Shown here: positions 17,977 through 25,823 of the stretch, piece by piece
How positions within the stretch are numbered: the first letter of the stretch is position 1
Layout: each line of letters starts with the position of its first letter
NCBI GenBank assembly: GCA_035527755.1
Contig: DATKZX010000014.1
Coordinates: 1 to 64,000 of the forward strand
Length of the DNA: 64,000 nucleotides
Reading direction: 5' to 3'
Source: Methanomassiliicoccales archaeon
GTDB taxonomy: Archaea > Thermoplasmatota > Thermoplasmata > Methanomassiliicoccales > UBA472
The notes under the pieces: generated by a model
The model's database searches: none
What the model was told of the DNA's origin: nothing
What the model saw: the letters and a program-made list of their open reading frames with translations, nothing else
Made by a program: the position numbers and the translations under genes

Positions 17977-19066
17977 TGGCCATCAGACGGACGTAGTTCG
18001 ACTCGACCGCTTCCAGCATCTCCCGGGCGCCGATCCTTCCCTGGGTCTGGAGGAAGGTGGCCACGGATATTCCGCCCGCGCCCACACCCTCCTTGACCAG
18101 CCCCTTTTCATAGATGCTCAGCCCGTCATGGGCGGAAGCGGAGAAATCCAGATCGGCGGCCAATATCGGTACCTTGCCGATCTGCTCGACTATGCCCCGT
18201 ATGTCCGAAGAACGGTCCTGCACGATCCATTTGGTGGTTCCCAATGCGAGGTTGCTCAACGTTCCGGGGGCCATACCTTTGACGATGGCCATGACCGCGG
18301 CCATCTGCGTACCGCCGGCCATCAGGACAGGGATGGTCTCCGCGGCTCCGGCGACGACACCGGCGGCGGCCGGCATCATGGGGTCGCCCACGGCCTGCAG
18401 CGCTTTCATCGGATCGGTCCTCATATCCTCTTGGCTGAAAGGTGAGTTGGAAACGCCTTCCAAAGCGATATCGGTCTTCACGGAATGAGGATTGTCGATC
18501 ATGCTGCTGGAGACCTTTCCCTTTCCGTCGTAGCCCATGGCCAACAGTGTGGCCAAAGCGGTGGTGGTGCCGCCAGCGATGCTTTCCCCTATCACCAGGT
18601 ATGGATTGTTCTTCGCCAGTTCCCTGCCCAAGAGCACCGAGTTCTCGTATACCCGTCGGGGGTCCTTCAGCGCCCTTCCGGTGCGTATGTCCTCGCCCGG
18701 CGTACCCTCCACATCGAAGAAGGGGGTGTGCGGTCTGACCCGAACACCGCCGTTGATGGCGTACAGAGGCACGGATGCCAGTTGTAAAGCGCTCATGGTG
18801 ATTATGCCTGGAGTGGGTACGCCCGTCGGGGTCACTGGAACACCGTCGATGCATTTGCATCTCCCGTAGAAAAGAAGCTCCACGTCGGCCGCCGGAGTGA
18901 AATCGGTGATCTCGGGGACCGCGCCTGCGGCAGATACGCCAGGGATCTTGGCCGTTTCCGTATTGCCGATCACCACGGCGTAGGTCGGGCGCTTGCCCCA
19001 TAACCTTTCCGTGAACTGTCTCCCTGCCGGTTCCTCCGATGCGTAGATTATGTCCGCTTTGAACAT
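17963..19066 (-). CDS. cobT: Nicotinate-nucleotide--base phosphoribosyltransferase, archaeal CobT (UPF0284)
   Basis: This enzyme makes alpha-ribazole phosphate from the lower-ligand base and nicotinate mononucleotide. The 367-residue protein belongs to the archaeal CobT branch: CIDGVPVTPTGVPTPGIIT, NGGVRVRPHTPF, VIGESIAGGTTTALATL and DLDFSASAHDGLSIYEKG, the last with the terminal catalytic acidic region. It is transcribed against the rest of the cob cluster, from its own promoter with a palindrome (19086-19102). TATA sequence ttaaatatttt on the minus strand (about 19114-19124) puts the start of transcription in that palindrome. Confidence 0.88.
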   Translation of the reverse strand: MFKADIIYASEEPAGRQFTERLWGKRPTYAVVIGNTETAKIPGVSAAGAVPEITDFTPAADVELLFYGRCKCIDGVPVTPTGVPTPGIITMSALQLASVPLYAINGGVRVRPHTPFFDVEGTPGEDIRTGRALKDPRRVYENSVLLGRELAKNNPYLVIGESIAGGTTTALATLLAMGYDGKGKVSSSMIDNPHSVKTDIALEGVSNSPFSQEDMRTDPMKALQAVGDPMMPAAAGVVAGAAETIPVLMAGGTQMAAVMAIVKGMAPGTLSNLALGTTKWIVQDRSSDIRGIVEQIGKVPILAADLDFSASAHDGLSIYEKGLVKEGVGAGGISVATFLQTQGRIGAREMLEAVESNYVRLMAIMGK

Positions 19067-19085
19067 TATGTGACCTCAAGAACTA

Positions 19086-19102
19086 TTGGTTGTATCATCC
19101 AA
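19086..19102. promoter_or_regulatory. Candidate corrinoid-regulon operator before cobT
   Basis: TTGGTT-GTATC-ATCCAA has the same 6-5-6 layout as the btuF sites, with one arm mismatch. It lies 20-36 nt before the cobT ATG and is centred about 25 bp from the minus-strand TATA box, directly over the expected transcription start. Confidence 0.65.
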
Positions 19103-19145
19103 CTCAATGCTAAGAAAATATTTAACCTATTGCCAATGCCTGGGA

Positions 19146-20195
19146 TCATTCTTCAAGAATGGTCTCCAGCAGCTTTCCGAGAGGGAAATGTTCCCCTCCG
19201 TTCTCGTGGAAGGAGTCACCGCCGCCTCCCACCCACTTGCCACCGTGGACCGCGAAAGGAACCTTCATGCGCATGTGCTCCCCGGTCACCGACGATGCTC
19301 CGTGATCGATCAGCAATGCCACCTGGCATTCGTGGAGACGTTTACCATAACGGCTCAGCTCACGGTCGATCTCCTCGATCAAACGCAGCTTGTTCTTGGG
19401 GTTGCACTTATGGCTGACGTCGTCCGTCTCCTCGATGTGCAGGAAGACGTCTTCTTTTTCGATCATCTGGCTGGCGACCTTGATCCCCTCTTTGAATCCG
19501 GGAACGCGTACCGTTTCCATGCCCAGGAACTTCCCCACGCCCAAAGCGGAAGGGCTCTTGGATATGACCGCCAGGTCCGGAACCTTGGTGATCTCCCGTC
19601 GGACGTCGACGGCGACGCGGCCACGCCCTCCTCCCCAGGGGATCAAGGTGATGCCGCCAGTGCTCTCGCTGACGCCTTGGGCGAACTCCTGGAACGGTCC
19701 CAGCTCATCGGTGGAAAGCATCGCCGGGCCAGGAGGTTTCGGCAGGTCCAGTATGTCCTCCCCCTTCACGGTGAGCACTCCCTTTCCACCTTGGTAGGCC
19801 AGCATCCTGGGTTCCATCTGGGATAGCTTGGACCGGTTCTTGATTATGGCGCGCTGCAGGAACATTTCCTCGTCACAGCTGATATTGTAATACCATTCCA
19901 CATGACCGTCGCGCACCTTGGCCGGGGTCATGCGGTAGGCTACTCGGTCCTCCCCGATGGGAAGCTCCAGGCCGTAGGCTTCGATCACCCCGCGCGGGAT
20001 GTCATACGGCTTTCCGGTAAGCAGCTCGACCAGGAAGGTGTGGGTGTAGTCCTTCCCATCGGTGGTGCCCACCTTGCCCTCGCGGGCCAGCCCGTCCATG
20101 AACTCCTTATGGGCCGCCTCCAGGGGGGTGCGGTTATTGAAGATGGATATGCGCTCGTCGGCTGCGCCGTCCAGTAAAATGATGAGCTTCCTCAT
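19146..20195 (-). CDS. iPGM-like (ApgM-related) phosphohydrolase, altered active site
   Basis: The 349-residue protein belongs to the alkaline phosphatase superfamily and resembles archaeal cofactor-independent phosphoglycerate mutase (ApgM). Retained parts include LIILLDGAADE near the N-terminus, TPLEAA, the metal-site block HIEETDDVSHKC with KLRLIEEID, and LIDHGASSVTGEHMRMKVP. The segment that in ApgM carries the nucleophilic serine (SDxA followed by lsifGYdP) reads YTHTFLVELLTGKPYD instead, so the nucleophile is changed, perhaps to threonine, and the protein is shorter than ApgM. It sits beside cobT, with a weak copy of the corrinoid palindrome upstream. A role in cofactor or phosphate-ester metabolism is likelier than glycolysis. 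Function unknown. Confidence 0.7.
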   Translation of the reverse strand: MRKLIILLDGAADERISIFNNRTPLEAAHKEFMDGLAREGKVGTTDGKDYTHTFLVELLTGKPYDIPRGVIEAYGLELPIGEDRVAYRMTPAKVRDGHVEWYYNISCDEEMFLQRAIIKNRSKLSQMEPRMLAYQGGKGVLTVKGEDILDLPKPPGPAMLSTDELGPFQEFAQGVSESTGGITLIPWGGGRGRVAVDVRREITKVPDLAVISKSPSALGVGKFLGMETVRVPGFKEGIKVASQMIEKEDVFLHIEETDDVSHKCNPKNKLRLIEEIDRELSRYGKRLHECQVALLIDHGASSVTGEHMRMKVPFAVHGGKWVGGGGDSFHENGGEHFPLGKLLETILEE

Positions 20196-20242
20196 TCGTC
20201 AGGCCTTGCCAGTTCCGGATGGCATTGGCCATATAATATGTG

Positions 20243-20259
20243 TTGGTCGTATCGTCCAA
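20243..20259. promoter_or_regulatory. Weak copy of corrinoid-regulon operator
   Basis: TTGGTC-GTATC-GTCCAA is self-complementary in its arms except for the spacer, but differs from the consensus at arm positions 5 and 6. It lies between the iPGM-like gene (minus, 48 nt) and the deoxyinosine glycosylase (plus, 42 nt). AT-rich boxes on both sides (atataatat at 20231-20239; acaaataacgtt read on the minus strand, about 20267-20278) could place either transcript start at or near it. Confidence 0.4.
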
Positions 20260-20300
20260 TCTGAGAACGTTATTTGTGCCAGTAGGTATCTCTGAACCTC

Positions 20301-20840
20301 ATGCCGGTCTCAGGAGATGATGCGAGCGAGGGACTAGATCATAGGGTCGGCCTACCGCTCATAATCGGCGACGGTCCGAAGGTCCTCATCCTCGGGACCA
20401 TACCAAGCGTATTGTCCGATAGGAAGCAGGAATATTATGGCAATCCTCAAAATCATTTTTGGAGGATCATCTACCAGGTGTTCGATTCGGAGCTCGATCC
20501 TGTCTATGGGAGGAGGTTGACATACCTCAAGGAAAAGGAGATCGCCCTCTGGGACGTGCTCGGTGAATGCGACATTGATAAGAGCAAGGACCACTCCATA
20601 ATCAATCCGGTGGCCAATGATCTGGCTTCCTTGTTCCGGAGACATACCAGCATCGGCCATGTGTTCCTCAATGGAAAGAAGGCCTATGGGTGCTATGAAA
20701 GATTGGTACAGAAAAAGCTACCGCCGGGTCTCGATGGACCGATCGTCGCAACGCTCCCCTCATCATCGCCAGCGAACGCGGTCAGGATATCCGAAAAGGT
20801 GAATGCCTGGAAGGTCGTTCGGGAAGTCCTTGAAAACTGA
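20301..20840 (+). CDS. DNA-deoxyinosine glycosylase (UDG superfamily, HDG family)
   Basis: The 179-residue protein has the uracil-DNA-glycosylase fold of the hypoxanthine-DNA glycosylase group. KVLILGTIPSVLSDRKQEYY is the catalytic loop, GNPQNHFWRII the second marker, and ATLPSSSPAN the DNA-intercalation loop (usually LPSTSPAN). It should remove deaminated bases in base excision repair. It stands alone, divergent from the iPGM-like gene and convergent with hypF. Confidence 0.85.
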   Translation: MPVSGDDASEGLDHRVGLPLIIGDGPKVLILGTIPSVLSDRKQEYYGNPQNHFWRIIYQVFDSELDPVYGRRLTYLKEKEIALWDVLGECDIDKSKDHSIINPVANDLASLFRRHTSIGHVFLNGKKAYGCYERLVQKKLPPGLDGPIVATLPSSSPANAVRISEKVNAWKVVREVLEN

Positions 20841-20861
20841 TGTGCTGGCGCTCAGGGAGCA

Positions 20862-23063
20862 TCAGTTCCCGGTCCTCGAAAGCGCTACCGCGCATTGTCC
20901 CGTGGAAATGCATCCGTCCCCGTTGGGGGTACGATCGTGGCAGACGAACTCCAGGCCCCGTCTTTCAACGAGCATCTTGCTCCAGCGGGAGATGGGACGA
21001 TTGTAGCTGACGCCACCGCTCAGACCGATGTGCTTTACCCCTTCGTCCTCGGCCGCCTCGACGGCGATGTCCACCAGTCCAGAGAGCATGGCATAGGTCA
21101 TGCTTCCCGCCCTATCGGCGACGGAACCGGACGAATCCATCATGCAGCGGAACATCTCCGGTGTGTCGATGACGTTTCCCTTGCGGACGGTCGGCACCAG
21201 GTCCGACCGCTTCGCCTTCTCCAGCCACTTCTCCAGCTTCATGGCCGGTTCGCCGTCGTAGCTGCGATACTGGCATATGTCGTGATAATATGAGATGGCG
21301 TCCAGGACCCGGCCGAACGAAGTGCTGGTACCGGCCCGGGGCATCATCTTACGGAACAGTTCGGCGTCCTTCTCCGGGAAGTGGTCCAGTCCCCCTCCGG
21401 TAAGCTCGGCCATGGCGAAGGCCAATCTCCGGACGTCATAGACGGCCTTCTCGCCGCCCAACAGCGGTATCTCCCTCAGGTGTCCGATGCGCCGGTAATC
21501 CTTGAGGTCCGAGAAGAGCACTTCCCCTCCCCAGGCCACACCGTCATCGCCGTATCCCGTGCCATCCAGGGTCAGGACCACCATCTCCGGCAGCTGTGAT
21601 TCGACGAGCAGGGCGGCGGCGTGGGCGTGGTGATGCTGAACCTCCACCGCCTCTATCCCAGCCTCCTCGGCCAACCTCTTGGCCAGCCTCCGAGCGGAGT
21701 GTCCGGGATGAAGGTCCATGCCGATGGCGTTCAGTCCCTCCGCTCCCAGCAATCGCCTCAGGTACTTCAAGCCCTCATCCAGGAATTCCAGCACCCCGGG
21801 CGAGGTGGCATCGCCGATGTACTGGGTGGCGTAAAGGCGGCCATCGAAGGCCAAAGCGCCGGCCAGTCCTTCCTGGGCACCCACGCCGATGGCCGTTCCC
21901 TTCAATGGAAGCTCTATGTAACTGGGGATATGTCCTCTGGACTTGCGCAGATAGTAGGTCTTGCTCCCGAATGAACGCACCACCGAATCGTCGCAGCGGT
22001 TGATGATCTCCCGGTCATGCATCAGATACATGTCCGCTCCCAGCATCAATGCGTCCTTCTCCCGCAGCACCATCGGCTCCCCGGGAACGTTGGCCGATGT
22101 CATCACCAAGGCGTCCTCCTTCAGGTAATGGAACAGCAGGTGCTGCATGGAGGTGTAGGGAAGGAATACGCCGATGTTCCCCAGTCCAGGCGATACCAGT
22201 TCCGTGATATCGTTCTCTATCTTGTCCACCAGCACTATCGGCCTATGGCTGGATGTGAGCAGCTCCAGATCATGAGCGGTAGGCCGGGCGTATCGCTTGA
22301 GCGCTTCCAGGTCCCGCACCATTACGGCGAAAGGTTTCTCTTTCCTCCGATACCATTCTCTCAGAGGTCGCAAACGGTCCAGGGAACAGCATAGATGCAT
22401 GCCTCCCCAGCTCTTGGCCACTCCGATCCTTCCCTGTTGTAATCCCCAGGCGAACTTGGCTATGGGGTCCTCGTAGTCCCTGCGCCCTTCCGCGTCCAGA
22501 AGGTAATAGCGGGGACCACAGACCGGGCAGGTGATGGTCTGATGATGGAAGCGTCTGTCATCCGGGTCCTCATATTCCCGCTGGCATTCCGGGCACATGG
22601 GGAACGGTCGCATGGAGGTCTTCTCCCGGTCGTACGGAAGGTCCTCGATGACCGTGAATCGTGCACCACAATCAGTGCAGTTGGTGAACGGATAAAGGTA
22701 ACGCCTGTTCCCCGAACTAAGCATCTCTTCGAGACAGGATGGACAGACCGCCGTGTCGTTGGGGATACCAACTCCCCTCGACCCTTCCTGGCTAGGCACG
22801 ATGACGAAACCCATCTCCTTCAAACGCCGATCGGGCAGCCCTTCAGAGATGACCATGTCATCCAAACGGGCCAGGGGCGGCAGCGCCGCCTTCAATCGAG
22901 AAATGAACTCCTGGGGGTCCCCGTCGATCTCGATGACCACGTTGGAACCGTTGTTCTGCACGTAACCGTGTAAACCCATTGATCTGGCCAGGCGGTGGAC
23001 CGTGGGACGAAAACCGACTCCCTGGACCACTCCTCGCACGGTGACGCGCATACCCCTTTCCAT
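20862..23063 (-). CDS. hypF: Carbamoyltransferase HypF ([NiFe]-hydrogenase maturation)
   Basis: HypF converts carbamoyl phosphate and ATP to carbamoyl-adenylate, then moves the carbamoyl group to HypE for CN ligand synthesis. The order of domains in the 733-residue protein is complete. An acylphosphatase domain comes first (VRGVVQGVGFRPTVHRLA, YVQNNGS). Zinc fingers follow (CPSCLEEM, CTDCGARF, CPECQREY, CPVCGPRYY), then a YrdC-like domain (about 200-370, ending near LRKSRGHIPSYIEL) and a Kae1-like carbamoyltransferase (VEVQHHHAHAAALL, LTLDGTGYGDDGVAWGGE, HIGLSGGVSYNRP). No other hyp or hydrogenase genes are nearby. The start could be this ATG or the ATG 12 nt later (MRVTVRG). Confidence 0.95.
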   Translation of the reverse strand: MERGMRVTVRGVVQGVGFRPTVHRLARSMGLHGYVQNNGSNVVIEIDGDPQEFISRLKAALPPLARLDDMVISEGLPDRRLKEMGFVIVPSQEGSRGVGIPNDTAVCPSCLEEMLSSGNRRYLYPFTNCTDCGARFTVIEDLPYDREKTSMRPFPMCPECQREYEDPDDRRFHHQTITCPVCGPRYYLLDAEGRRDYEDPIAKFAWGLQQGRIGVAKSWGGMHLCCSLDRLRPLREWYRRKEKPFAVMVRDLEALKRYARPTAHDLELLTSSHRPIVLVDKIENDITELVSPGLGNIGVFLPYTSMQHLLFHYLKEDALVMTSANVPGEPMVLREKDALMLGADMYLMHDREIINRCDDSVVRSFGSKTYYLRKSRGHIPSYIELPLKGTAIGVGAQEGLAGALAFDGRLYATQYIGDATSPGVLEFLDEGLKYLRRLLGAEGLNAIGMDLHPGHSARRLAKRLAEEAGIEAVEVQHHHAHAAALLVESQLPEMVVLTLDGTGYGDDGVAWGGEVLFSDLKDYRRIGHLREIPLLGGEKAVYDVRRLAFAMAELTGGGLDHFPEKDAELFRKMMPRAGTSTSFGRVLDAISYYHDICQYRSYDGEPAMKLEKWLEKAKRSDLVPTVRKGNVIDTPEMFRCMMDSSGSVADRAGSMTYAMLSGLVDIAVEAAEDEGVKHIGLSGGVSYNRPISRWSKMLVERRGLEFVCHDRTPNGDGCISTGQCAVALSRTGN

Positions 23064-23146
23064 CCTACCCCAGATATATATCTCTTCGGTTGAAAACGGA
23101 ACGCACGATGCATAAATATCCGTATCCCGTTCCTACCAGGGATAAC

Positions 23147-23530
23147 ATGAGCGAGGTACCTGAGGGACTCCATTACACCAAGGACCACGAATGGACGAAG
23201 GTCGAGGGCGATGTTGCCACCGTGGGCATCACCGACCATGCCCAAGAGGAACTGACCGAGTTCGTTTACGTACAATTGCCCAAGAAAGGGGTCCAGGTCA
23301 AGAAGGGAGACGTTCTGGCGATCGTAGAGAGCGTCAAGAACACCGCCGACGTCTACGCTCCGGTCTCCGGCGAGGTCGTCGATGTCAACGCCCCCGTGGA
23401 CGACGATCCGGCGCTCATCAATGGATCACCTTACGAAAATGGATGGCTGGCCAAAATAAAGATGTCCGACCCGTCGGAGCCCGGCAAGCTCATGGACGCC
23501 GCCGCCTACCGTCAGCACATCGGTGAGTGA
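23147..23530 (+). CDS. gcvH: Glycine cleavage system H protein
   Basis: This 127-residue lipoyl carrier starts at ATG 23147 (MSEVPEGLHYTKDHEW). The longer open frame upstream crosses the probable TATA box (cataaatatcc, about 23110-23120) and is not family-like. The lipoyl lysine is in IVESVKNTADVYAPVSGEV. No gcvT, gcvP or lipoate genes are in the window, so this is an orphan copy. It could serve a glycine cleavage system encoded elsewhere or act in lipoate relay. It abuts the convergent small gene at 23531 with no gap. Confidence 0.93.
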   Translation: MSEVPEGLHYTKDHEWTKVEGDVATVGITDHAQEELTEFVYVQLPKKGVQVKKGDVLAIVESVKNTADVYAPVSGEVVDVNAPVDDDPALINGSPYENGWLAKIKMSDPSEPGKLMDAAAYRQHIGE

Positions 23531-23761
23531 TCAGTACTCCAGATATATGTTCTGGGCTAGACAGGCCTCTCGCAGACGCTGCGTGAAACCCTCCTCGTCC
23601 TCTAGCAAAACCTTGAGCGCCTTCCAGGTCTCGGTGCAATTCTTGTATTCTATGCCGACCATATCATGGATGATGAGATCGACCCGCTTTCGATTGTCTA
23701 CGTCGATGGTCAGACCGGCCCTTTTAAAAACAGCGTCAAGGTGCCGGAAATAGCAGGTCAT
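23531..23761 (-). CDS. Conserved archaeal small protein, MTCYFRHL family
   Basis: The 76-residue protein begins MTCYFRHLDAVFKRAG and contains DLIIHDMVGIEYKNCTETWK. I recall very similar small proteins from methanogens (pattern MTCYFRHL...VGVEYKNC), annotated only as hypothetical. The conserved Cys, Tyr and His at the start, plus a second Cys, could bind a metal or cofactor, which is inference. It is convergent with gcvH and divergent from the peroxiredoxin, with a TATA-like sequence (tttttattctt on the minus strand, about 23786-23796). Confidence 0.7.
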   Translation of the reverse strand: MTCYFRHLDAVFKRAGLTIDVDNRKRVDLIIHDMVGIEYKNCTETWKALKVLLEDEEGFTQRLREACLAQNIYLEY

Positions 23762-23852
23762 GCTGAATAGAATGGACGTGCTAAGAATAAAAATGTTTCA
23801 TCTCACTGATACAACATTTAATCAGCTTTCAAACGCAACTTGATAGGATAAC

Positions 23853-24308
23853 ATGACGACGAAGTTGCAGGTGGGGGACGCGGCCCCGGACTTTGAGATG
23901 CTTGACCAAGATGGAAGGACCGTGAGTTCCAAGGACATACGCGGGGAGAAGGTGCTAGCTTTGTACTTCTATCCCAAGGATTTCACCAAGGTGTGCACCA
24001 TGGAGGCGGTGGCGTTCCGTCAGATGCACGAACAGTTCCAGGCCGCCGGGGCCGAGGTCATAGGCGTTTCGGCGGACGATGTCCAGACGCACAAGGAGTT
24101 CGCCACGGAGCACGAACTGACCTTCCGTCTCCTGAGCGATGAGAAGAACGTGCTGCGCAAGGCGTTCGGCGCCTTCGGCATCGGCGGTACCGCCGCTCGC
24201 ACCACCTACGTCATCGATCGCGAGTGGAAGATACGTCTGGTCTACAGTTCCCCGCTGCGCTCCAAGGAGCACGCCGAGGAGGCGTTGAGGGCGATCAAGG
24301 CGCTGTGA
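23853..24308 (+). CDS. bcp: Peroxiredoxin, BCP/PrxQ family, 1-Cys
   Basis: This 151-residue thiol peroxidase reduces hydroperoxides. ALYFYPKDFTKVCTMEAVAF carries the peroxidatic cysteine (residue 48), with the family TxxC written TKVC. It is the only cysteine, so a resolving thiol must come from a partner. GIGGTAARTTYVIDREWKI is the usual strand region near the conserved arginine. Its stop abuts the convergent MTA phosphorylase. Confidence 0.92.
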   Translation: MTTKLQVGDAAPDFEMLDQDGRTVSSKDIRGEKVLALYFYPKDFTKVCTMEAVAFRQMHEQFQAAGAEVIGVSADDVQTHKEFATEHELTFRLLSDEKNVLRKAFGAFGIGGTAARTTYVIDREWKIRLVYSSPLRSKEHAEEALRAIKAL

Positions 24309-25094
24309 TCAGGCGCCCGCCGCTTCCAGCACGTTCCCGCACTGGCACTTCTTCCTCTCCACCGGTATCTTCGGCAAGGTGTTCGCCAGAAGTGTCCTGA
24401 TCTTGTCCATGTTGTCCGCCATGGTCTTCAGGATGGTGGCGGTATCCACGGGGTGGTCCGCCCACACGTCGTAATCGGTGATCATGGCCAAGCTCGTGTA
24501 GCACATCTCCATCTCTATGGCAAGTGCGCATTCGGGCGCCAATGTCATTCCGATCACGTCGGCGAACGCCCGGTACATCCTGCTCTCCGCTCTGGTGGAG
24601 AATCGTGGGCCTTCGATGCACACGTAGGTTCCCGCATCATGGCAAGGTATCTTGGCCTTCTTGGCCTCCTTAACGAAAAGGGAGCCGACCTCGGGGCAGA
24701 AGGGGTCGGCCGCCCCTACGTGCACCGTCCTTGGCCCATCGAAGAAGGTATAATCGCGGCTCTTGGTGAGATCGATGAACTGGTCGATGATGGCGATCTC
24801 CCCTGGCTTGTACTCTTCCTGCAGGGACCCGACGGCGCAAGGGGATATCACCCTCTCCACGCCCAATTGCTTCAATGCATAGATATTGGCGCGATAGTTG
24901 ATCATGTGCGGAGGGATGATGTGCCCGCGACCGTGCCGGGGCAGGAAGGCGACGGGAACCCCCTTCAGCTCACCGATCTGTATCTCGTCCGAAGCCGCCC
25001 CGTAGGGGGTATGCGGACGCACGGTCTCCTTCAACTCGAACATCTCGGGGTCGTATACCCCAGTACCGCCGATGATCCCTATCCTGGCCTTCAT
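24309..25094 (-). CDS. mtnP: S-methyl-5'-thioadenosine (or thioinosine) phosphorylase
   Basis: This enzyme splits methylthioadenosine (or methylthioinosine) with phosphate, recycling the by-product of polyamine and SAM reactions. The 261-residue protein starts at ATG 25094; the open frame upstream is a non-coding extension of about 200 codons. Family marks are IGIIGGTGVYDPE, LPRHGRGHIIPPHMINYRAN, CIEGPRFSTRAESRMYR and TDYDVWADHPVD. TDYDxW favours adenine over hypoxanthine. CQCGNVLEAA near the C-terminus is the usual CxC tail. Confidence 0.92.
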   Translation of the reverse strand: MKARIGIIGGTGVYDPEMFELKETVRPHTPYGAASDEIQIGELKGVPVAFLPRHGRGHIIPPHMINYRANIYALKQLGVERVISPCAVGSLQEEYKPGEIAIIDQFIDLTKSRDYTFFDGPRTVHVGAADPFCPEVGSLFVKEAKKAKIPCHDAGTYVCIEGPRFSTRAESRMYRAFADVIGMTLAPECALAIEMEMCYTSLAMITDYDVWADHPVDTATILKTMADNMDKIRTLLANTLPKIPVERKKCQCGNVLEAAGA

Positions 25095-25250
25095 TTTACT
25101 CCGTTGAGATACGGTCATCGGGATTATTAAATTGCGCATGCGCGGACCGATCTTATGGATGTGGATAGGCTTCGAATAAAAGCTTCCGTTACTACGAACC
25201 AAGCGACCATATCTTATTTTATATCCACATAATTCCCTTTCAGGAAAGTT

Positions 25251-25778
25251 ATGTTGGAGAAGAACGAGGTTAACCCTATATGGGCCTGTCGGGCCTTTCC
25301 AGCCTTCCCCGTGGTATTGGCCGCGGTCGGCGACGGTAACGGTAACAATAATGTTCTGACCATAGCGCTGGTGCACATGTTCTCCTTCAACCCTCCCGTA
25401 CTGGGCATAGGTGTCTCCCCGGCACGGCACAGCTTCGAGTTGATGGAGTCGAGCGATGATTTCTCCATCAACATACCTGGAAAGGATCTCGTGGAGGAGG
25501 TCCTTTATTGCGGGCAACGTTCCGGGCGAGAGGTGGACAAGTTCGAGGACTGCGGTTTCGTGGCCTCTCCTGGCAAGAAGATCAAGTCTCCGACCATCGC
25601 GGAATGCATGGTCAACCTGGAATGCATCAAGCGGCAGAGGATCGACGCCGGGGACCATATATGGTATCTGGGCGAGGTCGTGCACGCCGAAATGGCCAAG
25701 GATGCCGACCGGGAGAAATCCCTCATGTACTGGTCCGGTGAGTTCCGGGTCCTGGGCGATGTCATCCGCCGCCGTTAA
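25251..25778 (+). CDS. Flavoredoxin-type flavin reductase domain protein (copy 1)
   Basis: This 175-residue FMN-binding split-barrel protein is of the flavoredoxin group. FPVVLAAVGDGNGNNNVLTI and NPPVLGIGVSPARHSFELM match the flavin pocket, and FSINIPGKDLVEEVLYCG follows. A TATA-like stretch (ttattttatatcc, about 25215-25227) sits about 30 nt before the ATG. It is followed 45 nt later by a second copy of the same family, so the pair is probably a tandem duplication that has diverged. The electron donor and acceptor are unknown. Confidence 0.82.
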   Translation: MLEKNEVNPIWACRAFPAFPVVLAAVGDGNGNNNVLTIALVHMFSFNPPVLGIGVSPARHSFELMESSDDFSINIPGKDLVEEVLYCGQRSGREVDKFEDCGFVASPGKKIKSPTIAECMVNLECIKRQRIDAGDHIWYLGEVVHAEMAKDADREKSLMYWSGEFRVLGDVIRRR

Positions 25779-25823
25779 AAAGCTTTATTAGCGCCCAATC
25801 CCAAGGTTTACCCAGGTGTTTCA

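Noticed and set aside
19146-20195. Idea that the iPGM-like enzyme fills a missing alpha-ribazole phosphatase
   Set aside because: The C-terminal half of CbiS (15444-16580) already matches the CobZ-type phosphatase, so the step is not missing. A different substrate is more likely.
4676-20259. Reading the TTGGAT palindromes as NikR or riboswitch elements
   Set aside because: The arms and spacing do not match the long-spaced GTATGA repeats of NikR as I know them, and no B12-box or extended RNA fold is visible. The short palindromes suit a dimeric DNA-binding protein.
25095-25685. Long N-terminal extension of the MTA phosphorylase
   Set aside because: It overlaps the flavoredoxin gene on the other strand and has no family similarity. 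The conserved protein begins at 25094.
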